Shown here piece by piece: positions 1 through 8,506 of a stretch of 36,744 nt of DNA. Source of the stretch: an uncultured Alphaproteobacteria bacterium (GTDB lineage Bacteria; Pseudomonadota; Alphaproteobacteria; CAAHEQ01; UBA3637); contig CALXZG010000011.1 in assembly GCA_944393195.1 (NCBI GenBank), positions 1 to 36,744 on the forward strand, in the 5' to 3' direction. The notes beneath the pieces are model-generated. The model was not told the origin of the DNA, did not search any database, and saw only the letters and a list, made by a program, of their open reading frames with translations. Position 1 is the first letter of the stretch, and each line of letters begins with the position of its first letter. Position numbers and translations under genes: made by a program.

Positions 1-113
1 TACGATGTGTCTGTATACGTCGTCTCCTCCGGTGTCTCCGAATATGACGTGTCTGTATACGTCGTCTCCTCCGGTGTTTTCGAATACGACGTATCTGTAT
101 ACGTCGTTTCCGT
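1..113 (-). repeat. Coding 42-base tandem repeats, array 1
   Basis: About 2.7 copies of a 42-base unit run to the left edge. In the minus-strand frame each unit encodes the 14-residue EETTYTDTSYSETP. Copies differ by a few mostly synonymous bases. The array probably continues outside the window. Confidence 0.85.
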
Positions 114-1007
114 CACAGGTGTACTGGCTTCCCCAATTAAACACCCATAAGAACTATCCCATGTATATCCGCAATCTTCACAATATTCCTGATAACCCGG
201 ATTATTACACGCAACGCAACTACCACCACACCAAGTATAACCGATTTCACATTCCCGATCACTACCTGTTTCCGAAACCGTTGATATTGTCGTATCCATC
301 GGTGTCTCTGAATATGACGTGTCTGTATACGTCGTCTCTTCCGGCGTCTCCGAATATGACGTATCTGTATACGTTGTCTCTTCCGGTGTGTCTATCGACG
401 TATCCTCATAAGTTGTCTCATAGGTCGATAAATCAATTGGATTGATACACTTACCATTCTGCCATACCCAACCACAACCATTTTGACAAGAATATTCATT
501 CGTTACATCGGAACACAATTGACAGCCATTTCCACAATAAGGATCATCATAATTCTGAATATATCCGTCCGCACAATCACAGCCACAACCATTCCATGTT
601 CCACCGGATGATGTGCATAATGCTTCATTTGGAGAAGTTGCAGATACGGTTGTCTCTGTCCCAGTGGCTGAAGTCGTTGACAAAGTTGTATCCGTTCCGC
701 TCCCCGAAACGGTGGAAAGCGTCGTATCTGTTCCGGATACGGTTGATTCCGTCCCCGACACCGTTGTCGTACTGGAACTGGTCACGGACAATGTCGAAGC
801 CGATGTTAACCCGAGCGTTGCCACATTGGCCTGAATCAATTCACATAGCGGGGAGTTTAATACCCCGTCACAGGCGCATTGATCCTCCCGAATAATACAA
901 CACTTATTACTGACAACCACGTCACATTCGGTTGCCTGCGCCAAAGAAGGGAGGCACAAAATCGATAACGTTGCAATCGCACATCCACACAATAAAACCT
1001 TTTTCAT
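1..1007 (-). CDS. Secreted cysteine- and Thr-repeat-rich protein (3' end beyond the window)
   Basis: An open frame runs from ATG at 1007 to the left edge with no stop, so the C-terminus is missing; about 335 residues are visible. I translated it by hand. The N-terminus is a classical Sec signal: two Lys, a hydrophobic stretch, then LAQA followed by TECD, which suggests signal peptidase I cleavage. About 23 cysteines lie in the visible mature part, in clusters such as GCGCDC and WCGGSC. Between them are Ser/Thr-rich stretches (TVSGTDTT type, about residues 70-125) and 14-residue repeats of the form EETTYTDTSYSETP. The start lies 16 bases after the stop of the pilin-like gene, and GGAG and AGGA sequences precede the ATG, so the two genes are probably one operon. 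Function is unknown; a surface or extracellular stalk-like protein is the likeliest reading. I do not recognise a named family. Confidence 0.8.
   Translation of the reverse strand, partial: MKKVLLCGCAIATLSILCLPSLAQATECDVVVSNKCCIIREDQCACDGVLNSPLCELIQANVATLGLTSASTLSVTSSSTTTVSGTESTVSGTDTTLSTVSGSGTDTTLSTTSATGTETTVSATSPNEALCTSSGGTWNGCGCDCADGYIQNYDDPYCGNGCQLCSDVTNEYSCQNGCGWVWQNGKCINPIDLSTYETTYEDTSIDTPEETTYTDTSYSETPEETTYTDTSYSETPMDTTISTVSETGSDRECEIGYTWCGGSCVACNNPGYQEYCEDCGYTWDSSYGCLIGEASTPVTETTYTDTSYSKTPEETTYTDTSYSETPEETTYTDTS
301..413 (-). repeat. Coding 42-base tandem repeats, array 2
   Basis: A second block of the same 42-base unit lies in the same frame, separated from array 1 by a cysteine-rich module. 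The last copies degenerate to forms such as YEDTSIDTPEE. Alternation of Thr/Glu repeat blocks with cysteine modules looks like spacer-and-knob architecture. Confidence 0.8.
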
Positions 1008-1023
1008 ATCCTTTTTGCTCCTC

Positions 1024-3462
1024 TTATTTATTTTTAGTCACAAACCGCCAACCGGAATATAAACACCAGTATTTGCATGTATAAGAACCGCTTCCATTAT
1101 CTGTCATACCGTTTAATGTACAATTCGTCTTCAACGGACACCACGGCACAACACAAGAATTAACACTTCTGCCGCAAATAGTATCATTTGAAGAAGAGCA
1201 ACACCACACATGTGAGTCGTCCCGACACGGAGTACTATTACAACAACTTCCCGCAGAAGTTGTCGAACCGGAACACGTCTCAGAGACAAGATAACGCTTA
1301 GCATTAGTCTCACCATATTCTAAGACCCAGTCCCCGGAACAACACGTTCCTGTATTGTTAAAATACCTACCCAGGTTAGGATACTTATTGGGGCAATAAT
1401 TACAACGTCCACCCCCACCTCCTGCCACGATAGGAACACAACCACATGCGTCTGAATCAAAGATATAATCCCCGACACACTCCGTACTGACACAACATCC
1501 GTCACAACAGGTTTCATTTTCACCGCACGCAGTGGCATCTGTACAGCTTGTACACGAACTGCCGCTACCGCCGCCACCGCTTGTACATATTCCATCCACG
1601 CATGTTTCTCCGTCCCCACAATCGGCACCACTGGTACATGATGTCGGTGGAGTACACACGCCATTTTCACACGTTCCCTCACCGCAATCGGCATCACTGG
1701 TACAGGGTGTTGCACATATTCCGTCTGCGCGACAAATTTCACCGGCCGCACAACACGTATCACCGCACGCCGTTTCGCCCTCACCACACTCTTTCACACA
1801 CGCACAATTTTCAAAAACATACCCGTCCGCACATGTCGTTGTCGATGTACAAACACTGTCACAACACGCCTGATTCTCACCGCAATCATCATCCCCTTCA
1901 CACGGGCGCGCCCCGCATACCCCGTCATTACAAATTTCACCGGCCGCGCAACAATCATCTCCGCATACCGTTTCATCGGCCTCACAAACACGGACACAGG
2001 CACAATTTTCAAAGGTGTATCCTTCCGGACAAGATGTCGATGTACACACATCCGAACAACACGCTTCATCCGCCGAACATGTCGTTTCACAAGCGCATGT
2101 TTCCGAACTGAAAGTTTCACATCCCCCGTCACAGGCCGGTTGCTCTATACACGCATCTTGACAACAAATCTTGCCGTCTTGACATCCGCTGACACACGAT
2201 CCGTCGGAACAATAGGCGCATCCCGCACAATCCTCGTCACTGGTACATTCGGGTTCCGGCTCCTGACACACACCGTTCACACATTCTTCCCCATCACCGC
2301 AACAACTGTTGCCACATACATTGGCTACCGAACAACAGGCTCCACCGACACAGGATTCCGTCGCCGTATCACAACAAACCGTCCCACAAACGGCTATATT
2401 ATCCGGTACGGTACATGTGCCATTAATACATTGCTCACAACTTCCCGTACAATCATCACTGGTGCTACACACGCCAATGGACCCGCTGCAATCCGCAGAA
2501 CACGTCCCGTCACCGCAACATTTCGTACCACTCGAACACGTCGTTTCACAAGCCCCCGTATCCGGATTACACGCCTCACAATTGTTTTCCGAACACGTGA
2601 CACCTGCACACAAATTACAATTAGAACGACACACACCGTCACTGCAACACGTCAATCCGTCCGAACACCCCGTTTCGGCACAAGATTCATCCGGATCAGG
2701 ATCCGGATCAGGATCCGGTTCCGGGTTCGAACAACTTGCGGCACACTCCCCGTCACAACACTCTAACCCCAACGTAGCACACGATTGACACGAATCCGTC
2801 GCCGCATCAAATTGCATACATTGCCCACACCCGTTGTTCGGTTCATCATCAACACCGCATGCATCCCCATATTGAGAAAAACATAACGTCAACGGCAAAC
2901 TGCCGGCATTGACATCCCCGGGATCCGACGGCTTGCGTTCATTTTCATCAATTAACCGACAAAAATCTTCTTTTGCCTCCGCGGAAGCACTCGGCAACAC
3001 CTGTTGCCCCGCCGCATTAGTCACATAGGCAACCTTGTATTCCAAATTTCCCCGCAATAATTTTTGGCAAACACCAAAGCTGACATTTGTCATATCTACT
3101 TCAAAAGCATCTCGATTAATCACGCGGACGGATACTTCGGAAGCCAAAGGCGTTGTGTATGTATACGGCACCGCTACACCGGGCGCGGCATTAAAATCAA
3201 CCCCGCTGATAACCTCCGGCATCGGCACGGAAACATCCTTATTCTCTGCCTCCGCCTCTTCACCGTATTTTTCCAACATAAAACCCGTTCTGGAACCGAC
3301 AATTGTTTTCACAACCCAATCAACCGATTGGTTTTCTTTATGTACTTCCATGGCATACCGAAACCCCGTCACCGCTCCGACCGTCAACAATCCGATAAAA
3401 GCCAGCGTCGTCAAAGTCTCCACCATTGTCCGACCGGATTCGCTTAACCACTTTTTCAACAT
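1024..3462 (-). CDS. Giant cysteine-rich type IV pilin-like protein
   Basis: The protein has 812 residues from ATG 3462, chosen because AGGAGG sits five bases upstream; the frame extends 10 codons further up without a better site. The N-terminus has the type IV prepilin signature: a short basic leader (MLKKWLSESG), cleavage after Gly10, Glu at mature position +5 (RTMVE), then a hydrophobic segment to about residue 38. Residues 40-190 look like a pilin globular part with few cysteines. From about residue 190 to the end there are over 110 cysteines in short motifs (ECCDGEC, CCAAGEIC, CxxDxDC), with a Pro-Asp linker near residue 260 and Gly-rich linkers near residues 630 and 680. Two adjacent modules of about 60 residues are near-duplicates. 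Pilins are usually 120-200 residues, so this is a pilin anchor carrying a very large disulfide-rich head. Extracellular assembly is inferred. Confidence 0.85.
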   Translation of the reverse strand: MLKKWLSESGRTMVETLTTLAFIGLLTVGAVTGFRYAMEVHKENQSVDWVVKTIVGSRTGFMLEKYGEEAEAENKDVSVPMPEVISGVDFNAAPGVAVPYTYTTPLASEVSVRVINRDAFEVDMTNVSFGVCQKLLRGNLEYKVAYVTNAAGQQVLPSASAEAKEDFCRLIDENERKPSDPGDVNAGSLPLTLCFSQYGDACGVDDEPNNGCGQCMQFDAATDSCQSCATLGLECCDGECAASCSNPEPDPDPDPDPDESCAETGCSDGLTCCSDGVCRSNCNLCAGVTCSENNCEACNPDTGACETTCSSGTKCCGDGTCSADCSGSIGVCSTSDDCTGSCEQCINGTCTVPDNIAVCGTVCCDTATESCVGGACCSVANVCGNSCCGDGEECVNGVCQEPEPECTSDEDCAGCAYCSDGSCVSGCQDGKICCQDACIEQPACDGGCETFSSETCACETTCSADEACCSDVCTSTSCPEGYTFENCACVRVCEADETVCGDDCCAAGEICNDGVCGARPCEGDDDCGENQACCDSVCTSTTTCADGYVFENCACVKECGEGETACGDTCCAAGEICRADGICATPCTSDADCGEGTCENGVCTPPTSCTSGADCGDGETCVDGICTSGGGGSGSSCTSCTDATACGENETCCDGCCVSTECVGDYIFDSDACGCVPIVAGGGGGRCNYCPNKYPNLGRYFNNTGTCCSGDWVLEYGETNAKRYLVSETCSGSTTSAGSCCNSTPCRDDSHVWCCSSSNDTICGRSVNSCVVPWCPLKTNCTLNGMTDNGSGSYTCKYWCLYSGWRFVTKNK
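1700..2085 (-). repeat. Duplicated cysteine module inside the pilin-like gene
   Basis: Two neighbouring stretches (about 1910-2085 and 1700-1890) encode parallel modules: ACC-S-DVC or ACCDSVC, then CTST, GYTFENCACV or GYVFENCACV, and CGD-CCAAGEIC. They probably arose by internal tandem duplication. Boundaries are approximate. Confidence 0.75.
2692..2718 (-). repeat. Short GGATCC/GGATCA repeat encoding a Pro-Asp linker
   Basis: Alternating ggatca and ggatcc hexamers encode a (Pro-Asp)n linker between cysteine modules of the pilin-like protein. This kind of simple repeat can change length by slippage in multiples of six bases without frameshift. Confidence 0.75.
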
Positions 3463-3574
3463 AAAAGCCTCCTGTTTCCCCAATATCGTCACCCTGTTTA
3501 ATGCGATAGCCGACAGAACATCAAAACATTCTCCTCGGCATAATCATCGGGTTATATATCTGCACGTGATTTTA

Positions 3575-3602
3575 AGTATACTCTGTTTTTTTTTCAAATC
3601 AA
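3575..3602 (-). promoter_or_regulatory. Sigma70-type promoter for the cysteine-rich operon
   Basis: On the minus strand TTGATT is followed by 16 bases and TATACT, close to consensus. Transcription would start near 3568 and give a leader of about 105 bases before the ATG at 3462. Confidence 0.55.
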
Positions 3603-3679
3603 CCGTTTTTTATACAAAAGACGATTTTAATACGATTTTTTTTGAAAGATAATCACCCCGAATATACCCGTATAATATC

Positions 3680-3708
3680 AAAAAAAAGACACCCGACCGG
3701 ATGTCTTT
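3680..3708 (-). terminator. Rho-independent terminator after tRNA-Ala
   Basis: Minus-strand hairpin AAAGACA...TGTCTTT with an inner CGG/CCG extension, followed by a run of T. It lies just past the tRNA 3' end. Confidence 0.85.
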
Positions 3709-3712
3709 ATAT

Positions 3713-3788
<76 letters not shown>

Positions 3789-3805
3789 ATCGAAAAAGCA
3801 ATGCT

Positions 3806-3834
3806 CTTATACTCTCTTTTTTTACACTTGTCAA
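3806..3834 (-). promoter_or_regulatory. Promoter of tRNA-Ala
   Basis: Minus-strand TTGACA (full consensus), 17 bases, TATAAG. Predicted start is a few bases upstream of the mature tRNA. Its -35 box overlaps the -35 box of the divergent plus-strand promoter. Confidence 0.8.
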
Positions 3835-3856
3835 GCATTCTTTTTTGCTTTACACT
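3828..3856 (+). promoter_or_regulatory. Divergent promoter, possibly giving a leaderless mRNA
   Basis: Plus-strand TTGTCA (3828-3833), 17 bases, TACACT (3851-3856). The start point would fall at about 3863, exactly the ATG of the next gene, and no Shine-Dalgarno is visible before that ATG. The -35 shares five bases with the tRNA promoter on the other strand. Confidence 0.5.
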
Positions 3857-3862
3857 GCCTTT

Positions 3863-4453
3863 ATGAAAAAACGATACCATATTTTGACATTTATCATCCT
3901 GATGATTCCGGTTTCGGTCTATGCCATAGCCCGCTTTTTGGAGTATAAAGCCATCCGAATCATTGCAACATATGTGAACACACGCCAACTCCCCGGAATA
4001 ACCCTGAATACGGAAACACCCGTCACACGCCCCTGTTTATTTCAAGCCTGCCTGCGTATTCCCAACATAACCCTGCGTCACCCCGACGGCACCTCTTTCC
4101 AAACCGGTCCGATTGATGCCACCCTCCCCCTCCTGCCCTGGCCGACAACCCTTCGCGTCACCACACCCGATTCCGATACCCCACTCCATATACAGGCCGA
4201 CCTGACCCGCCATACGGCCACCATTCACACTTTGTCATTATCTTGGAATTCTTTTCTCTTGGATCTGAACGGCACACTCGATTATACCCTGACGACAGGG
4301 CAACTGTCCCTGCAAACCGTCGGGTTACGTTCATTTCTGATCCCCCTGCTACCACCCGAATACACACAATGGCTGTTGTTCGGACTGCGCGACACACCGC
4401 AAAAATTAACACTCTCGATACATAACGGCCAATTAACACCGACGTGGCATTAA
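3863..4453 (+). CDS. Membrane-anchored hypothetical protein
   Basis: The product has 196 residues. ATG 3863 is preferred over a TTG six codons upstream because the following MKKRYHIL starts a typical N-terminal anchor: basic residues, then about 20 hydrophobic residues, with no clear signal peptidase site. The remainder is a Thr/Leu-rich, probably beta-rich domain (LRVTTPDSDTPLHIQADL) predicted to be periplasmic. It faintly recalls AsmA-like or DUF2125-like periplasmic proteins but is shorter, so I do not assign a family. The two cysteines at about residues 58 and 63 could form a disulfide. It converges on rsmB with only four bases between stops. The coding strand is strongly C-rich like the rest of the plus strand. 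Confidence 0.7.
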   Translation: MKKRYHILTFIILMIPVSVYAIARFLEYKAIRIIATYVNTRQLPGITLNTETPVTRPCLFQACLRIPNITLRHPDGTSFQTGPIDATLPLLPWPTTLRVTTPDSDTPLHIQADLTRHTATIHTLSLSWNSFLLDLNGTLDYTLTTGQLSLQTVGLRSFLIPLLPPEYTQWLLFGLRDTPQKLTLSIHNGQLTPTWH

Positions 4454-4457
4454 CATA

Positions 4458-5720
4458 TCAACCTGTGTTTTTACGCAACAAGCACATGTAAAACCCGTCA
4501 TATCCCTGATCCGGAAAGAAACGAATACCCCCCGCTTCCGTTCGATAAGATGCCCACTTTTCCGGCACCGGCATCACGCACACCGTCCCCGTCGCCGCAA
4601 CCGCTTGAACCACGGCATCCCCTTCCTCCGGTTGCAAAGAACACGTCGCAAACACCACCTCTCCGCCGACTTTAACCAATTCCACGGCTTTACACAACAA
4701 CCGCCGCTGTAAATCCGCCAATCGTTCAATGTCCGCCGGATGTCGCACCCACTTTAAATCCGGATGCCGTTGTAAAGTCCCCGTTGCGGAACACGGCGCA
4801 TCCAACAACACCGCATCAAATATTTCCCGTCCCGGAATCGTCAACGCATCTGCCGCAACCGTTGTAACCCGTTCCGAAAAGCCAAGTCGTTTCATATTAT
4901 CCCGCACCCGTACCAACCGTTTGTCGGAAATATCAAAAGCCGTCACCTCGGCACCACGCGCCGCCATTTGAGCCGTCTTTCCACCCGGGGCCGCGCACAA
5001 ATCCGCCACCCGTTTACCGGATAAATCGGAAAACAATTGCGCCGGAACACTTGCCGCCGCATTTTGAACCCAACCGATACCGGTATTAAATCCTTCTAAT
5101 TCAGTCGGGGAACCGCCCGCCACGCGAACGCTGCCCGTCGGCAATACAATACTGCCCCATTTTTCCGCCCAAACACTCGGATTTTCCTTAACCGTGATAT
5201 CCAACGCGGGTACCGCCATCATTGCCTCGGCAATCGCCGCCGCCCGATCCGAACCATAGGCCCGTTGCCACGATTCATAGAGCCACTTCGGAAAATTCAT
5301 CGATACACCCGTATCCGCCAACGGTTGCTCCAATCGCATCAAAGCCCGTAATACACCATTAACGAATCCCGTCATCCCAGACATTCGGAAAGAACGAACC
5401 GTCTCCACCGCCGTATGAACAACCGCATGCGCCGGTGTTTCCAAAAATAAAGCCTGAATCACACTCAACCGCAACACGGCCCGAACAATACTTTGCTTGG
5501 CCGGCAACGGCTTTTTCATCAACTTGGCCAAAACGGCATCCGCCTGTCCCATTCGCCGCAAACACGTCGTCACCAACAATCGAACAAAACTTGTGTCTTC
5601 CTCGGATACGGATACGGATCGCATTTCCCGATCAAAAGCGGCATCCAACATCTGCCCGTCTTCCGTCACGGCGATTAAAATCCGAACGGCGCATCGCCGT
5701 GTTATCACTGCCCGATCCAT
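4458..5720 (-). CDS. rsmB: 16S rRNA m5C967 methyltransferase RsmB
   Basis: This 420-residue protein is the length expected for RsmB. Residues 1-135 are a NusB-like RNA-binding domain. Residues 225-420 are a Rossmann-fold SAM methyltransferase with LCAAPGGKT (motif I, 241-249), DAPCSATG with Cys310 and ATCSLQPEEG with Cys360, the two cysteines of m5C RNA methyltransferases. It transfers a methyl group from SAM to C5 of a cytosine in 16S rRNA. ATG 5720 is used rather than the TTG codon before it. It starts nine bases after the ftsZ stop and is probably the last gene of the dcw transcript. A second RsmB-like gene lies at 34883-35959. Confidence 0.93.
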   Translation of the reverse strand: MDRAVITRRCAVRILIAVTEDGQMLDAAFDREMRSVSVSEEDTSFVRLLVTTCLRRMGQADAVLAKLMKKPLPAKQSIVRAVLRLSVIQALFLETPAHAVVHTAVETVRSFRMSGMTGFVNGVLRALMRLEQPLADTGVSMNFPKWLYESWQRAYGSDRAAAIAEAMMAVPALDITVKENPSVWAEKWGSIVLPTGSVRVAGGSPTELEGFNTGIGWVQNAAASVPAQLFSDLSGKRVADLCAAPGGKTAQMAARGAEVTAFDISDKRLVRVRDNMKRLGFSERVTTVAADALTIPGREIFDAVLLDAPCSATGTLQRHPDLKWVRHPADIERLADLQRRLLCKAVELVKVGGEVVFATCSLQPEEGDAVVQAVAATGTVCVMPVPEKWASYRTEAGGIRFFPDQGYDGFYMCLLRKNTG

Positions 5721-5729
5721 CAATAAGCC

Positions 5730-7265
5730 CTATTTTCGCCGCAAAAAAGCCGGCAATTGCATATCATCATCCCAATTGAACAAGGATGAATTATCCTTTT
5801 CTTTCTTGGGAACCGGCTTGGGTGCCTGGCGCACTTTACCGATTAAGCCCGGCACAACATCAAATAACCCGCACCGCCCGGTCTTGACATTGGCATCTCC
5901 CTTTTTGACATCCAAATCAATCGCGTCTTTGATTTCGGGTACGTCCGCCACCTCGGCCGCAGCCGGCATAACCGGCGGATGTTCCTCAAACAAAGCCGGT
6001 TCCGGCATAACAGGTGCCTCTGTCAAAGTAATCGCCAAATCCGATGTCGGTCGTTCAAAGACCGTCTCCGACGCAACAAATAAAGTTTCCCGCGCCACTG
6101 TCGGCGATGTCTGTATCAAAGGCGGCTGCTCTGCCTCCGGTACAGAAGCCGTCGGAATAACCGGTTTTGCCGGTTGAGCCTGTTCCGTCGGCGTAATCTC
6201 TATCGGCTTACTTTCCGGAATTCGCGGTTTTTCCGCCACTGTTTTCGGGGCATCGACCTCATCAATACCGGTTGCCACCAAAGAAACCCGTATCTTACCG
6301 GCCAACGCCTCATCCATTGTTGCCCCGAAAATAATATTCGCATCCGGATCCAACTCGGCCACAATGCGCTCCGTCGCCGTATCCACATCACTCAACGTTA
6401 AATCCGAAGCCCCCGATACATTGATTAAAATACTACGCGCACCTTTAATCGTCGCATTATCCAACAACGGATTGGCAATCGCTTTTTCCGCCGCTTCAAA
6501 AGCGCGATTTTCTCCCGACGCCTCCCCGGTTCCCATCATCGCACGCCCCATATCGGATAAGACCGTCCGCACATCCGCAAAGTCCAAATTGATTAACCCC
6601 GGATTCATGACCAAATCCGTAATGCTCCGAACGCCCTGACACAACACGTCATCCGCAATTTTAAAAGCTTCCGCAAACGTTGTTTTGTCCCCCGCAATTC
6701 GGAACAAGTTTTGATTCGGAATAACAATTAACGTATCCACATATTTTTGCAGCTCAATAATCCCCTGCTCGGCCACACGCATCCGGCGCGCCCCCTCAAA
6801 TCGGAAAGGCTTCGACACAACGCCGACCGTCAAAATTCCCATTTCTTTGGCCATTTTGGCAATAACCGGCGCGGCCCCCGTTCCCGTACCGCCGCCCATA
6901 CCGGCCGTAATAAATAATAAATGCAGACCGGATAAATATTCCTTGACCTTATCCGCACTTTCTTCCGCCGCCGCTTTTCCTACTTCCGGATTGGCACCGG
7001 CACCCAACCCTTTTGTGACCGCAACCCCTAACTGAATCTTATCCGCCACCAATGACTTGGATAAAGCCTGCGCATCTGTGTTCGCTGCGAAAAAAGACAC
7101 CCCGCTCAATTCGGATAACACCATGTTATTCACGGCATTTCCGCCGGCACCGCCAACCCCGATAACGCCCAAATTCGGTGTTAATAACACTTCCGGAGGC
7201 GGCGTCGCCAACCCGATTTCCAATCCGTCTTCCGCTACAACACCTAAAAATTGTTCATTATCCAT
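5730..7265 (-). CDS. ftsZ: Cell division GTPase FtsZ
   Basis: FtsZ is the tubulin homologue that polymerises into the cytoplasmic Z ring. The start is ATG 7265, with GGAAAGG upstream; an in-frame extension to 7310 lacks support. The protein has 511 residues. GVGGAGGNA (about 36-44) and GGGTGTG (124-130) bind GTP, and the T7 loop NLDFADV (226-232) supplies catalytic acids. Residues 1-320 are the GTPase core. Residues 335-495 form a Pro/Glu/Ala-rich linker, long as in many alphaproteobacteria. The tail [12 protein letters not shown] is the conserved C-terminal peptide that contacts FtsA and other partners. It overlaps the end of ftsA by 22 bases. Confidence 0.98.
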   Translation of the reverse strand: MDNEQFLGVVAEDGLEIGLATPPPEVLLTPNLGVIGVGGAGGNAVNNMVLSELSGVSFFAANTDAQALSKSLVADKIQLGVAVTKGLGAGANPEVGKAAAEESADKVKEYLSGLHLLFITAGMGGGTGTGAAPVIAKMAKEMGILTVGVVSKPFRFEGARRMRVAEQGIIELQKYVDTLIVIPNQNLFRIAGDKTTFAEAFKIADDVLCQGVRSITDLVMNPGLINLDFADVRTVLSDMGRAMMGTGEASGENRAFEAAEKAIANPLLDNATIKGARSILINVSGASDLTLSDVDTATERIVAELDPDANIIFGATMDEALAGKIRVSLVATGIDEVDAPKTVAEKPRIPESKPIEITPTEQAQPAKPVIPTASVPEAEQPPLIQTSPTVARETLFVASETVFERPTSDLAITLTEAPVMPEPALFEEHPPVMPAAAEVADVPEIKDAIDLDVKKGDANVKTGRCGLFDVVPGLIGKVRQAPKPVPKKEKDNSSLFNWDDDMQLPAFLRRK

Positions 7266-8506
7266 TGTATTACCTTTCCCAACCGGCCTTTCGGCATTCT
7301 GAACTTCCACGCCGACGCGTCCGTCGACCGCCGTTCATTGTCCGATACATACCGTAATAATCCGATACATACCAGAAATGTATACGAATCAAATTGATTT
7401 GGCAAGTTTTTTATTTCAACCGGCTTCCCAACCCGCACATTTCCTTCCAACAAAGCCGCCGTTTTTTCCTTTAATCCCTGTAATTCACTCCCGCCGCCGC
7501 AAATAACCAACCGGCGCGCCGCAACGACAAAAGCCGCCTGTTCGTCCAAAATCCGACCGACACCTTCCAAAATCTCTTCCAACCGCGGCACAATAATCGC
7601 AATTAAATCCGCCCGCGGAATTTGAATGCATGCCCCCTCATCCTCACCGATAACCGGAACGATTAACCGCTCCAATTCATCCTTCGGCGACCGAAAAGCT
7701 GCCCCGTTTAACGTTTTTAATCGCTCCGCCGTTGCCAAAGATGTACTGAGTCCTTGCGCAATATCCCGTGTCAATGCATTTCCGCCGATCGGCAACGCAC
7801 CGATATGGACTAATCCGCCGTTAATAAACAAAGCCGCCGCCGTCGTTCCGGCTCCCATATCCACCGCCGTCGCACCGATTTCTTTTTCTTCATCCGACAA
7901 CACCGCCAAAGCCGCCGCATAGGGCGTTGCGACTTTCGTATCCACCGTCACATGACATCGATCCAATACCAATACAAGGTTGCGCAACTGCGCCTCCGGT
8001 ATCGTAATGACATGCACATGCGCCCCCAATACCCGGGCATCCAATCCCCGCGGATCCACGCACCCCTGTTCCTTGTCCAACACATACCCGAGCGGAAAAG
8101 CGTGCAATACCTCCTCCCCCGTTTGTAAACAAGCGGCCAAAGCCTCATCGACCAAAGTTTTAACATCTCCTGCCGTCACCTGCCACCCTTCCGGTATTTC
8201 CTTTTCCCGATAGATATGAGATGACCGCATCTGACTCGACGAAACATTCACGACCACAGATCGCACCTGCCGTTCGGCCTGCCGCTCAATCTGCTGTAAA
8301 ACTTGACCGATACATTCGGTCGCTTTGTCTAAATCCACAATAGCCCCGCCGCGGATTCCTTTGGCCGGCGCATATCCGAATCCGACGACTTCCGGCGGTT
8401 TGCTCCCGTCTGTATGTACCATCAAACCACATACTTTGGCCGTCCCGATATCCAACAAAGTCACATACGATTGCCGTCGATGCCATACAGATGATAAAGA
8501 GATCAT
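7244..8506 (-). CDS. ftsA: Cell division protein FtsA
   Basis: FtsA is an actin-fold ATPase that ties FtsZ filaments to the membrane and recruits later divisome proteins. The protein has 420 residues. The phosphate-1 region is [13 protein letters not shown] (about 17-29), phosphate-2 is [12 protein letters not shown] (about 215-226), and the adenosine motif is [11 protein letters not shown] (about 330-340). The C-terminus ends in a short basic amphipathic helix ([13 protein letters not shown]), the expected membrane-targeting sequence. GGAGG precedes ATG 8506, which overlaps the ftsQ stop as ATGA. FtsA and FtsZ are coupled by the 22-base overlap. Confidence 0.96.
   Translation of the reverse strand: MISLSSVWHRRQSYVTLLDIGTAKVCGLMVHTDGSKPPEVVGFGYAPAKGIRGGAIVDLDKATECIGQVLQQIERQAERQVRSVVVNVSSSQMRSSHIYREKEIPEGWQVTAGDVKTLVDEALAACLQTGEEVLHAFPLGYVLDKEQGCVDPRGLDARVLGAHVHVITIPEAQLRNLVLVLDRCHVTVDTKVATPYAAALAVLSDEEKEIGATAVDMGAGTTAAALFINGGLVHIGALPIGGNALTRDIAQGLSTSLATAERLKTLNGAAFRSPKDELERLIVPVIGEDEGACIQIPRADLIAIIVPRLEEILEGVGRILDEQAAFVVAARRLVICGGGSELQGLKEKTAALLEGNVRVGKPVEIKNLPNQFDSYTFLVCIGLLRYVSDNERRSTDASAWKFRMPKGRLGKVIQWIMNNF

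Noticed and set aside
1-413. CRISPR-like regular repeats
   Set aside because: The 42-base units are contiguous, in frame and coding, with no unique spacers.
5-445. Plus-strand open frame of 146 residues with internal repeats
   Set aside because: It is the mirror of the repeat-coding minus-strand gene, which has a signal peptide, ribosome binding site and sensible composition.
1532-2788. Several plus-strand frames rich in His, Pro and Arg opposite the pilin-like gene
   Set aside because: These are antisense shadows caused by the periodic Cys codons of the minus strand; none has a ribosome binding site or a family resemblance.
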